Below, piece after piece: positions 28,396 to 37,080 of a stretch of DNA of 64,000 bases. The notes below the pieces were generated by a model. That model was not told the origin of the DNA. It ran no database searches and saw only the letters and a program-made list of their open reading frames with translations. The position numbers and the translations under genes are program-made. Source of the stretch: Atopobium deltae (GTDB lineage Bacteria; Actinomycetota; Coriobacteriia; Coriobacteriales; Atopobiaceae); assembly GCF_001552785.1 (NCBI RefSeq), contig NZ_KQ959507.1:124001-188000 (forward strand), given 5' to 3'. Numbering within the stretch: the first letter of the stretch is position 1; every line of letters starts with the position of its first letter.

Positions 28396-29103
28396 CTACT
28401 CGATGGGTTTCTCGGCAGGAGCAGCAGTAGGATCGGGAAGATTTTGGATCGTGGCAAGTGAGAGATCTTCAAAAATGTGCGTCAACAAGGTCGAATACGG
28501 AAGCATGGCATCTAGGTTGCGTGCGTCGTGATCGTTGTGCACACAAACCGTGGGAAAACCCGAGGCCGCGGCGGTCATCAACCCAAAAGGCGCGTCCTCA
28601 AACACCCAGGTGCTCGCGCGATTGGTCTCCAGCTTTTCGAGAGCATACAAATAAATGTCGGGCTCTTGCTTATTGAAATCCTTCTCTTCTGCGCTAATGA
28701 TGTCGATAAAATACTGCATCATGTCAAGACGCTCGAGACACAGGCGCACCTCGGCCGCCGAGGTGGAAGTAGCAATAATCATGGGAATGTTTGCGTCGGC
28801 AAGCTGTTGCAAAAAAGCCTTGGAGCGCGGCCACGGCTGAATCGTGGTGGAGTAAGCCTTACGAATGCGATGGGTAAGATCACAGAAGAGCTCCTCTTCG
28901 GAAGCGGCGATGGAAAGCTCTTCTTTAAGCGAACGGATTTCGTCGGGCAGGCTCATGGCCTCGCAACGTTTGAGCGCGGCGGCGACCTGCTTGTCGTAAG
29001 CGCGGCCGTGAGCAGCTAAAAGCTCGGGAAACACGCTCCACCACATCGACATCGAGTCGACAATCGTACCGTCACAATCAAAAATTGCTCCTGTAATCGT
29101 CAT
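28396..29103 (-). CDS. HAD-superfamily phosphatase, beta-phosphoglucomutase-like
   Basis: 235 aa soluble hydrolase. Motif I is FDCDGTIVDS near residue 8, motif II IIATSTSAAEV near 110, motif III Lys in EEKDFNKQEPDIY near 145, and motif IV FEDAPFGLMTAAASG near 168. The helical cap lies between motifs I and II, as in subfamily IA (beta-phosphoglucomutase, phosphoglycolate phosphatase). The substrate cannot be assigned. It ends two bases before the thiN fusion gene, so the two are likely co-transcribed. The tail ends PAEKPIE, encoded by a near-match to the CGAGAAG motif. Confidence 0.85.
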   Translation of the reverse strand: MTITGAIFDCDGTIVDSMSMWWSVFPELLAAHGRAYDKQVAAALKRCEAMSLPDEIRSLKEELSIAASEEELFCDLTHRIRKAYSTTIQPWPRSKAFLQQLADANIPMIIATSTSAAEVRLCLERLDMMQYFIDIISAEEKDFNKQEPDIYLYALEKLETNRASTWVFEDAPFGLMTAAASGFPTVCVHNDHDARNLDAMLPYSTLLTHIFEDLSLATIQNLPDPTAAPAEKPIE

Positions 29104-29430
29104 AGCTCATCCCTTTCGAAACATCGTCGCTTGTTTTGTTGCCTTATGGCGCTCATCGTACGCGCCTCGTCGTTGGCGAGAAGATCATCGCTTGCGAGAA
29201 GATCGCCACACCGCAACGCGTGTTGTCCATCGCGGGGCGGTATGGTGTTCGTTGCGTATCTGTATAGTATCAAAGTATGTTGTAATCGTTTGATTGCGTA
29301 CTATCTGTACACTATTTGGGTACAGTAGTAGGTGCTGTTGGCATAAGGCGCTGCTCGCGAGCAAAAACCTGGTGGGCGCGTGGTGATCCACAGTAAATTA
29401 TCGTTCGCTGGGATTTGAAAGGCTTTTAGT
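29104..29430. other. Divergent intergenic region with paired CGAGAAG motifs
   Basis: About 330 bases between the HAD gene (minus) and the fmdB-like gene (plus). It holds two direct copies of GCGAGAAGATC 18 bases apart (29176-29204) and AT-rich TATA-like stretches around 29270-29325 that probably contain both promoters. GAAAGG at about 29417-29422 is the ribosome binding site of the plus-strand gene. No coding potential is seen. Confidence 0.4.
29176..29204 (+). repeat. Direct repeat of the CGAGAAG motif in intergenic DNA
   Basis: GCGAGAAGATC occurs at 29176 and again at 29194, the same 18-base spacing as the triplet in priA. Outside any gene, so not explained by codon use. Confidence 0.8.
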
Positions 29431-29664
29431 ATGGCTCGCTATGATTACAGTTGCTCTTCTTGTGATATTACGTTTGAAGTGGAGCATCCTATGACTGCGC
29501 GGCCTGACATACACTGCCCCCAGTGCGGACGAGAAGCCCAACGCGTGTTTAGCGCTAACGGCATTAAATTTGAAGGATCGGGTTTTTATAACACCGACCA
29601 ACGTCATACCACCACAAAAAGCTCTAAAAAAGCCAGCTCAAAGGCCCCCAAGCTCGAGCGCTAG
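29431..29664 (+). CDS. FmdB-family zinc ribbon protein
   Basis: 77 aa. Starts MARYDYSCSSCDITFEVEHP, with a second pair CPQC and the downstream FxxNGIKFEGSGFYxTD motif typical of the FmdB/CxxC_CxxC_SSSS family. Often called a regulatory protein, but its role is not established. Ser/Lys-rich tail. Monocistronic; the ATG has GAAAGG eight bases upstream. Confidence 0.88.
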   Translation: MARYDYSCSSCDITFEVEHPMTARPDIHCPQCGREAQRVFSANGIKFEGSGFYNTDQRHTTTKSSKKASSKAPKLER

Positions 29665-29754
29665 TAACACGGTGCACGAGCGCTAAAGCACGACGAACAC
29701 GAGTAGTACGGCGGATGCTAGACTACGGCGCAGCGCAAGCCAACGCATCAAGCT

Positions 29755-30828
29755 TTAAAAAATGGAGTCGTGCAGACCAGGCTCCGAAATAGCCGAGCCG
29801 ATCGTTCCTGCTCGATACACCTTGGTAATGTACGACGTAGTATTATCGATAGAACTTACCAGTATCGAATGTGTTTGGATGGAACCGTCGGGATTGTGAC
29901 GAACTCCCTTAAGCATGCTTCCATCCGTAATTCCCGTTGCAACAAAATGAATATCGTTGGTGCGAACCATTTCGTCCATGCTAATGGCCTGATCAACATC
30001 AAAATCGCAGGCCGCAGCCACGGCTTCGCGCTCCCTCGCTTCCGTAAAGTGAAAGCGTGCTTGGAAAAATCCTCCGAGTGCCTTAAGGCCCGCGCACGCT
30101 AGCACGCCTTCGGGGCCGCCACCCTCGCCAAGCATGAGATCAGCGCCCGTATTGGGAATGGCACAAGCCAACGCGGCTTGTACGTCTCCGTCGTAGACCA
30201 ACTTTACGCGCGCACCAAGTGAGCGAACGTGTTCGATAAGATTGGCGTGACGAGGCCTATCCAAAATGCAAACCATGACATCTTTAATGGGCTTGTGCAG
30301 GGCGCGCGCAACAGCAGCAATATTCTCTTCAGGCGTTTGATCGATATCGACCGTTTCGGGAGGAACCGCTGGTCCGCATGCGATTTTTGCCATGCGCTTG
30401 ACGGGTGCATTGAGCAGCGTTGCCCGCGGTGCAAATACGATTGCCGAGATGGCATTGCGCTGGTTGTTAGCAACGAGGTTTGTTCCTTCTATTGGATCAA
30501 CCACGATGTCGAGTGAGTCTCCCCCGCGCCCGAGTGTTTCGCCCGCGACTAAAATGTCGGGATCTTTTTTGTCGGCAGCGGGCGCGAGAACAACGTCGCC
30601 AGTTGACGCGACGGCAGCATTGTCATTTGACGGAGCAGCAGGGCTGGTTAGCGGGCGCTGGCCAATAACCACATGACCCGACATGCTCATATCGCCCAGA
30701 CCTTGTCGCACCTTTTTCATAGCGGCGCTATTCGCCGCGACCTTATCGGCACGCCCTGCCCAGAGGGATGCTTCGATGGCCGTAGCTTCACACACACGCA
30801 AAAAATTGGAGATAAGACTTTGTCGCAC
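29755..30828 (-). CDS. glpX: Fructose-1,6-bisphosphatase, class II (GlpX)
   Basis: Metal-dependent FBPase or sedoheptulose-bisphosphatase. Class II signatures: IEASLWAGRADKVAAN at the N-terminus, VVDPIEGTNL, GEGGGPEGVLACAG, and NDIHFVATGITDG. I start at GTG 30828 because AAAGGAG sits six bases upstream; the open frame to 30846 contains that site within its codons. 357 aa including a Ser/Ala/Asn-rich insert (about 65-85). Last gene of the priA-def-fmt-rsmB-glpX run. The window thus holds class II and class III FBPases. Confidence 0.93.
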   Translation of the reverse strand: MRQSLISNFLRVCEATAIEASLWAGRADKVAANSAAMKKVRQGLGDMSMSGHVVIGQRPLTSPAAPSNDNAAVASTGDVVLAPAADKKDPDILVAGETLGRGGDSLDIVVDPIEGTNLVANNQRNAISAIVFAPRATLLNAPVKRMAKIACGPAVPPETVDIDQTPEENIAAVARALHKPIKDVMVCILDRPRHANLIEHVRSLGARVKLVYDGDVQAALACAIPNTGADLMLGEGGGPEGVLACAGLKALGGFFQARFHFTEAREREAVAAACDFDVDQAISMDEMVRTNDIHFVATGITDGSMLKGVRHNPDGSIQTHSILVSSIDNTTSYITKVYRAGTIGSAISEPGLHDSIF

Positions 30829-30956
30829 GGCAGACTCCTTTAACACAGCTCATTATGCAGTGACGTCGACGTGTGGTGATGCCGACGCACGCTGACGCCG
30901 ACACACAGTAACGTCGAATTTAAGCTCGAGTTCAAGCGTATCGCATTATGCGGCGG

Positions 30957-32675
30957 TTAGCGCACTCTCACAAAACGAGCGCAGAAGTGTCCGTCGAACG
31001 AGCCTGATTGAGGGTATGAACGGAAAAATAGCTCATGCTGGATGCAGTCACTCAGCGTTTGTGCTGCTGCGGGATGCTGCTCGGCAAGCACCCGAAAAGC
31101 GTTCGAATCCGCCACTGGTGCCAACTCAAAATATTTGCCTTGTTCTGTCTGCAAAAATGCCTCGACAACCTGCTCGTTTTCTTGCTGCAACACCGAACAG
31201 GTTGAATACATCAAGTGGCCACCGGGAGCCACTTTAGTTGCCGCCGCACGCAACAGCGCCAACTGCAGTGCTGGCAACGACTCAGGATTGGTTGCATCAA
31301 GATCCTCGGGCTCTAGTTTCCACATAATTTCGGGATGACGGCGCAGCGTCCCTGTACCCGAACAGGGCGCATCTACAAACACGAGGTCAAAGTCACGCTG
31401 CAACGCCTCAGGAAGCTGCGAGGAGGGCGCACCAAGCAAACGTCCATCGTAGGTAACACAGCTGAGGTACGTTTCTGGCGAGAAGACTGGCGAAGCGGGC
31501 ATGAATGCGCTGTTATCTGCACCAGGTTGCGCGACGTTGCCTGCATCGGATTTCGCGCGGTTATCTGCACCTATGCCCAAACGCTTTTGAGCGAGCTTTG
31601 TCTTTGAAGCATGCGTGTCAACGCCGCAAATAGAGGCAGGTCCACCAAGCTGGCAGGCAACGTCTTCAAGTAGCAATGTTTTAGTAGCTCTACCCTGCCC
31701 AATTTCGAGTACATAACTATGCGCAAAAGGACTGGTAATCCAGCAAATCATGCGCGCCGCCAAATCACTCACCACGAGCGTTGAGTTTGCTACAAACGCA
31801 GAGTTCAGAAGCGCGGGCACATCATACACGCGGTAGACGCCAGGCAAAACTGCCTCACCTAGACTCGAAAACAATGCCGTGAGTGCGGCGGTTGTTTGTG
31901 ATGAAGATTTCAAAACATTAGCCGACACCCACACGGGGGCCGCTTCATCAAGGCAGGCTAAGAGCTGACAAACTCGATGAAAACCTACCGAATGATAAAG
32001 CTCTCGCACCAGCCATTGCGGAGCGCCTGAAGCAAGGCTCAATGTGGCGAGAAGATCGTCCGAAAGCTCGGCGGGCATCTGGGCAGCGCTGGAGATTTCG
32101 GGCTCGGCTGGCCTCTCGGCAGTAGAGGGATTTTCGACAACGGCGGGCTTCTCGGCAGCCCAGGACATAAGGTGTGTTCGGGCCTCTGTTACGCGCGGGG
32201 CATCAATGTCGGCTATTTTTCGCAACACTGCATTCGCCATGCCGCAGGCGTACGCGCCGACGCTGCGCACCAGCTCAACCCCTTGATTGATCGCGGCGGG
32301 AGCGGGTGTATCCATATAGCAAAGCTCGTAGGCAGCAATGCGCAAAGCATCGCGCAGCTGCGCTTTGAGGCGAGAAGGTTTTGCAAGATGAGACGCGAGT
32401 AATTCGTCAAGCTGGCCTGTGGTTATGATGACTCCCAAGACAAGGCGTAGCACAAACGCCTTGTCACGCGAGGAAAGCTTTTGCACCTGTGAATCACTGC
32501 GGATAATATCGCGCGCGTAGCCGTCTCGGCGGCGAATTTCACGAAGGAGGCCAAGTGCTATGTGGCGGGCCTGCGTGGCGCGGGACTTTTGATGCGGGCG
32601 GGACGCCTGAGGACTTTTTTGCTGCGCGCGGGCGTGAGGCCGGCACTGTGATGAGGATGTTACAGTTTTTCCCAC
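30957..32675 (-). CDS. rsmB: 16S rRNA (cytosine967-C5)-methyltransferase RsmB
   Basis: N-terminal NusB-like RNA-binding domain (about 35-170) and C-terminal SAM methyltransferase with the two family cysteines in VDAPCSGTGTLRRHP and MYSTCSVLQQEN. 572 aa, over 100 longer than usual. The excess is in two Ala/Pro/Glu-rich loops: about 170-215 (AAEKPAV, AERPAEPE), between the domains, and about 400-425 in the methyltransferase. GTG start at 32675 overlapping fmt by 16 bases, with AGGA upstream, hence translationally coupled. Confidence 0.94.
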   Translation of the reverse strand: MGKTVTSSSQCRPHARAQQKSPQASRPHQKSRATQARHIALGLLREIRRRDGYARDIIRSDSQVQKLSSRDKAFVLRLVLGVIITTGQLDELLASHLAKPSRLKAQLRDALRIAAYELCYMDTPAPAAINQGVELVRSVGAYACGMANAVLRKIADIDAPRVTEARTHLMSWAAEKPAVVENPSTAERPAEPEISSAAQMPAELSDDLLATLSLASGAPQWLVRELYHSVGFHRVCQLLACLDEAAPVWVSANVLKSSSQTTAALTALFSSLGEAVLPGVYRVYDVPALLNSAFVANSTLVVSDLAARMICWITSPFAHSYVLEIGQGRATKTLLLEDVACQLGGPASICGVDTHASKTKLAQKRLGIGADNRAKSDAGNVAQPGADNSAFMPASPVFSPETYLSCVTYDGRLLGAPSSQLPEALQRDFDLVFVDAPCSGTGTLRRHPEIMWKLEPEDLDATNPESLPALQLALLRAAATKVAPGGHLMYSTCSVLQQENEQVVEAFLQTEQGKYFELAPVADSNAFRVLAEQHPAAAQTLSDCIQHELFFRSYPQSGSFDGHFCARFVRVR

Positions 32676-33721
32676 GAGCTGTTCCTGTCACGCATGCCAG
32701 CTGCCCATGCTTTTGCAGACATGGTCTTTTTGCCATCAGGACGAAGCTCCAAGATTTCAAAGGCACCTCGCACACAACCCAAAAAGACGCGGCCCGTATC
32801 GATAAAAACCTCACCTGAATGACCTGCAACAACGCCTGCGGCATACATACCTGCGGACGACGATAAATCGCCCTCATCAACAGCGCGTGCAGCAAATACG
32901 CGCAGGGATTTGCCTGCGATGCATACACGCGCGGGAGCCGCATCAGTGGATGCTTGCACACGCAGGCTATTCTCGACAGCTGCTACCGTGGGATCCAAAA
33001 GCATTTCGGCTTTTTTGATTTTATGGGCATAGGTTACCTGTGTTGAATCTTGCTCAGTCCATTGCACGCAGCCAGCTTCGATGTCATCAAGCGCCTTGAG
33101 AAGCGCGTCAGCTCCGAGCTCAGCGACACGCTGCGTTAACTCGTCTGCCGAAGAAGTACCAATAGCCAGTTCCTTTTGCAGGCAAAACGGACCAGCATCC
33201 AGCTCAGAAACCACGCGCATGATCGAGACACCCGCACGGGTATCGCCAGCAAGGATGGCACGTTGCAAGGGAGCGGCACCTCGCCAGCGCGGCAACAGTG
33301 ACGCATGCACATTGATGCAGCACAAACGTGGGAGCTCCAACACTTCGTCAGGAATAATGGCACCATACGCAGCAACGACAATAATGTCGGGAGCAGCCTC
33401 GTGGATCTGGTCGATCACATCGCGCGGCACCTTGGAGGTTTCGAGCACGGGAAGACCATGCTCCTGCGCACAGAGCTTGACTGGCGACGGCTCACGATGC
33501 TTACCACGCGAACGAACGGCATCGGGGCGCGTAACAACAAGAACGACCTCGTGTTTTGGTGACACGTGGTCGGTCGCAGCCGCCGCAGATGCTGCCGCAG
33601 TGTGGTCGGCCGCAGACGTCGCTGCCTCGTGCTTTGAATTGTGCTTTTCACCACGCAGTCCAAGCAGCACCTCACAAGAAGGAACCGCAAACTGCGGAGT
33701 GCCCATAAATACTATGCGCAT
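32660..33721 (-). CDS. fmt: Methionyl-tRNA formyltransferase
   Basis: Formylates initiator Met-tRNA using 10-formyl-THF. Formyltransferase core with INVHASLLPRWRGAAPLQ near 134 and a C-terminal OB-like domain (KTMSAKAWAAG). 353 aa, longer than the usual 310-320 because of an Ala/Thr/Ser/His-rich insert (about 30-58) after the first beta strand and helix. Lies between def and rsmB, as in many bacteria, so formylation and deformylation enzymes are co-expressed. Confidence 0.95.
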   Translation of the reverse strand: MRIVFMGTPQFAVPSCEVLLGLRGEKHNSKHEAATSAADHTAAASAAAATDHVSPKHEVVLVVTRPDAVRSRGKHREPSPVKLCAQEHGLPVLETSKVPRDVIDQIHEAAPDIIVVAAYGAIIPDEVLELPRLCCINVHASLLPRWRGAAPLQRAILAGDTRAGVSIMRVVSELDAGPFCLQKELAIGTSSADELTQRVAELGADALLKALDDIEAGCVQWTEQDSTQVTYAHKIKKAEMLLDPTVAAVENSLRVQASTDAAPARVCIAGKSLRVFAARAVDEGDLSSSAGMYAAGVVAGHSGEVFIDTGRVFLGCVRGAFEILELRPDGKKTMSAKAWAAGMRDRNSSWEKL

Positions 33722-33780
33722 GCGTTAGCCTCGTTAGTATCGTACGTTTACGATTGCTGGTCTTCTCGGCACGTTAAAAC

Positions 33781-34335
33781 TTAGTAGTCAACGTCACCAG
33801 GTCGTGCGCCATTAGCGCAGGCGATCTTGTACTTTTGCAGGGCGGCAGCGCGCTCGGCGGTCGGCAGATGGTCGACAATGGTTATGCCATGCAAGTGGTC
33901 AATCTCGTGCTGCAAGCAGGTTGCAAGCAGGTTGCCCTCGGCCTCGTACTCAATGAGTTCGCCATCAAGATTAAGCGCATGCACAATCACGTGAGAAGGG
34001 CGCTCGAAGTGTGCGCTAATGCCAGGCCACGAAAGGCAGCCCTCAGTGTACGGCGACGGATCGCCGTCAGCCACAATGAGCTTGGGGTTGATCAACACGT
34101 AAGGATTTTTCTTGCCAATGCCATTGCGGCCGATGCCATAATCCACATCGATAACGACCAACTGAAGATTCAGGCCAATTTGCGGTGCGGCCAAGCCACA
34201 GCCCTCGGCGGCATACATATCGACCAGCATGCGCTCCGCAGTCTTTTTAATCGTATCGTCAATGTGCTCGATCGGAGCAGACTCGCGCTTCAAGCAGGGA
34301 TTGGGCGAGGTAACAATTTCGTCAATGGGGGACAT
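33781..34335 (-). CDS. def: Peptide deformylase
   Basis: Metal hydrolase that removes the N-formyl group from nascent proteins. All three motifs are present: GLAAPQIG near 47, EGCLSWPG near 98 and QHEIDHLHG near 141. 184 aa. AAAGGAG precedes the ATG. Between priA and fmt; the 59-base gap to fmt contains an intergenic GGTCTTCTCGGC (33761-33772), one of the exact 12-base motif copies. Confidence 0.96.
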   Translation of the reverse strand: MSPIDEIVTSPNPCLKRESAPIEHIDDTIKKTAERMLVDMYAAEGCGLAAPQIGLNLQLVVIDVDYGIGRNGIGKKNPYVLINPKLIVADGDPSPYTEGCLSWPGISAHFERPSHVIVHALNLDGELIEYEAEGNLLATCLQHEIDHLHGITIVDHLPTAERAAALQKYKIACANGARPGDVDY

Positions 34336-34411
34336 ATTCCATCTCCTTTATAGCATCTTTACGGCGTTTTACGCTGTCTTTGCGGCAGACCATACGTACG
34401 GCAGGTCGTAC

Positions 34412-36892
34412 TTATAGCAGGTCGTATGTGTCAACATCTATCGCCATTCGTATACCCGTTTTTGTGGCGGAGCGTGCACCAGGACGTGCATCCGAACGTG
34501 CGTCAGCTTTTGCACCAGCACCACCGCTCGTGGGCGCACCCACACTCGATTGCGCCACTTGAGCCACACAGTCGCTGAGCAATGCGGCAGGCTCCGAATC
34601 CAGCGGAGACTTTAACACCACGTGCATACGATAGCGGTCTTGTACTCGTGATTTTACACAATCGGCGGGCCCCAACAAAACCCACCCCTCGCGTCCCTCA
34701 AGTTCTTGACGAATACTGCACGCGAGTTTCTCGACAGCCTGGCGCACCTGGGCCTGATTGCTTCCCCACACGATAACGTTGGACAATCGCGCGTACGGCG
34801 GATAATACGCCTCTTTGCGATCCTGCAATTCCTGCCGAATAAACGCTGCACGATTATGCGTGCACACCGCTTGAATTGCCGGATGAGAAGCCCAATAACT
34901 TTGAATGATCACTCGACCAGCGCAAACGCCTCGTCCTGCTCGACCAGCCACCTGCTCGAGCAGGCTATAGCTGCGCTCGGCGGCTCTAAAATCGGGAAGC
35001 TTGAGCGTCGTGTCGGCATTAATTACACCCACGAGGGTTACCTCGGGAAAGTCGAGACCTTTCGCGATCATCTGCGTGCCGATAAGAACGGCGCAGGGGC
35101 TGGCATCAAACGCTTCAAGCAAGCGCTGGTGGCCATCTTTGGTTTTAGTCGTATCGGCATCCATACGAATGATGTCGACGGCGGAAGCGACGGTAGAGTT
35201 CGGGGCGCCCTTCTCGGCAGGGGCGGGCTTCTCGGCAGTAGAGCCCTTCTCGGCCGCGCTGCAAGCTTCGCCCCCCAACAGTATGCGCAATTCGTCCTCA
35301 ACACGCTGCGTACCCACACCAAACTGCGCCAAATAGCGGCTGCCGCAATTCGGACAGTGCGTCGAAGGGTCGGGCCACGCGCGGATACTCCAGCTGCGCC
35401 CGCAGCTATGACACATCAGGGCATGAGTGCGCTCATGATACGTCAGCGAGGTGGAACAATGCGAGCAGCTCGGCACGCAACCGCACTCTCGGCACATCAA
35501 AAAGTTTGCAAAACCGCGGCGATTAAGCATCAGCACCGCCTTTTGCTTGCGTGCAACGACCTCGTGCAACGCTTGCGTCAGCGGCTCCGAAAAAATAGAG
35601 CGATGACCTGCGGCGAATTGCTCGGTCATATCGACAATCTGCACTTGGGGCATGCAAATGGTGCCTGGACGCGAGCTCATACACACGCGCTCCCAATGCG
35701 AATCTGCAAAGCTACCGCACTGCGTGCGAGCCAGACTTTCAAGCGATGGCGTGGCACTACCCAACACCAGCGCCGCCCCATGCAGCTGTGCCAAGCGCTG
35801 CGCCACCTCGCGGGCGTGATAGCGCGGCGAGGTGTCCTGTTTATAGGAGTACTCGTGCTCCTCGTCGATGACGATAAGACCGAGGTTAGCAAGCGGCGCA
35901 AACAACGCCGAGCGCGCACCCACCACGACCTGTGCAACACCGCGACGAAGCATATCCCACTGGTCATAGCGCTCCCCGACCGAAAGGCGCGAATGCAAGA
36001 CGCAGACCTTCTCGCCAAAGCGACTGCGGAAGCGACCCACCGTTTGAGCCGTGAGGGAAATTTCGGGCACGAGCACGATGGCTTCGCGCCCCTGCTCGAG
36101 CACCTCGGAAATCGCATTGAGGTAGACCTCGGTTTTGCCCGAGCCTGTCACACCGTCGATGAGCACCACGTCACCACAGGCACGCGCGCGAGCTGCGCGA
36201 ATGGTATCCAGCGCGTGCTGCTGCTCGTCGGTGAGCTGCTTGGGCGCAAGGGCAACAGCGCTCGATAAACTCGTGTCTGCAAGATCGCGTATTTGACGCT
36301 TAGTATAAATGTCGACGACGCCCTTTGAGGCAAGCGTTTTGAGGGTGGCGCTCGACGAGCCAAGGGTTGCCGTGAGCTCGCTCACACGCAGCGGACCCTG
36401 CTGCAGCGCCTGAATAATCATGCGCTGACGAGCGGCATTAGCACGGGGTACAAAGTTTTGCGCAGCCTCGTCTGTGTGCAGACGCACCCAACGAGCATCG
36501 ACTGCAGCATCTGCGGCGCCTTGCAGCTCCCACGCGCCGCTGCTGGAATCGCGCACCATTTTGAGCGTCTGACCTGGGGCAATAAAGAGACGCAGGCATT
36601 CGCTTATGGAGGCCGCGTACTCGTCACTCATCCAAAACGCGAGCTCGACGGCCTTCTCGTCAAACGCGGCGGGAGCCAAAATGCGCTCTATAGATTTAAT
36701 GGCATCGGGGCTAATTCCCGCAGGCGGCTGGTCGAGAAGATCGATGACATAACCGACGCATCGACGTCCCGAGAAGGGTACCAACACCGTCGTTCCCACC
36801 TGGCAGCTGTGCTCGAGCTGCTCTGGAACCGCATAATCAAAAGCGGTTGACAGCGCGCGTGTGGGAATATCGACCACCACCGATGCAAACAT
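34412..36892 (-). CDS. priA: Primosomal replication protein N' (PriA helicase)
   Basis: Restarts collapsed replication forks. N-terminal DNA-binding domain (MFASVVVDIPTRALSTAFDY), Walker A GVTGSGKTEVY near 245, DEEHEYSYKQD, and eight zinc-binding cysteines in CREC...CSHC...CHSC...CPNC (about 470-520). 826 aa. A Lys/Pro/Ala insert between the zinc region and the C-terminal helicase half consists of three six-residue units (AEKGST, AEKPAP, AEKGAP) encoded by an 18-base tandem array of the CGAGAAG motif. Heads the priA-def-fmt-rsmB-glpX operon. Confidence 0.95.
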   Translation of the reverse strand: MFASVVVDIPTRALSTAFDYAVPEQLEHSCQVGTTVLVPFSGRRCVGYVIDLLDQPPAGISPDAIKSIERILAPAAFDEKAVELAFWMSDEYAASISECLRLFIAPGQTLKMVRDSSSGAWELQGAADAAVDARWVRLHTDEAAQNFVPRANAARQRMIIQALQQGPLRVSELTATLGSSSATLKTLASKGVVDIYTKRQIRDLADTSLSSAVALAPKQLTDEQQHALDTIRAARARACGDVVLIDGVTGSGKTEVYLNAISEVLEQGREAIVLVPEISLTAQTVGRFRSRFGEKVCVLHSRLSVGERYDQWDMLRRGVAQVVVGARSALFAPLANLGLIVIDEEHEYSYKQDTSPRYHAREVAQRLAQLHGAALVLGSATPSLESLARTQCGSFADSHWERVCMSSRPGTICMPQVQIVDMTEQFAAGHRSIFSEPLTQALHEVVARKQKAVLMLNRRGFANFLMCRECGCVPSCSHCSTSLTYHERTHALMCHSCGRSWSIRAWPDPSTHCPNCGSRYLAQFGVGTQRVEDELRILLGGEACSAAEKGSTAEKPAPAEKGAPNSTVASAVDIIRMDADTTKTKDGHQRLLEAFDASPCAVLIGTQMIAKGLDFPEVTLVGVINADTTLKLPDFRAAERSYSLLEQVAGRAGRGVCAGRVIIQSYWASHPAIQAVCTHNRAAFIRQELQDRKEAYYPPYARLSNVIVWGSNQAQVRQAVEKLACSIRQELEGREGWVLLGPADCVKSRVQDRYRMHVVLKSPLDSEPAALLSDCVAQVAQSSVGAPTSGGAGAKADARSDARPGARSATKTGIRMAIDVDTYDLL
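35210..35263 (-). repeat. Three 18-bp tandem units, each containing the CGAGAAG motif
   Basis: CTTCTCGGC recurs at 35210, 35228 and 35246, exactly 18 bases apart, with diverged remainders. It encodes the six-residue repeats within the PriA insertion. Confidence 0.9.
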
Positions 36893-37080
36893 AGTGTCCC
36901 TTCTCGTGTGATGTCACACAATGTTACAGAAAAGAAAAAACGGACTCGTACTTCTTACAATATCGTAAGACAAGCTTACTCTTGTTTTTATCGCGGACGC
37001 AGATGTATATAATCTTGCTACATACGCGCACGAACGCAGCACGCGCGCACGCAATACTTGCACTACCCTGAGGGATTTTA

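Noticed and set aside
34706-36268. A 520 aa plus-strand ORF opposite priA
   Set aside because: Antisense shadow; its sequence is rich in Arg/Ala/His as expected for a reverse reading and it lacks a start context.
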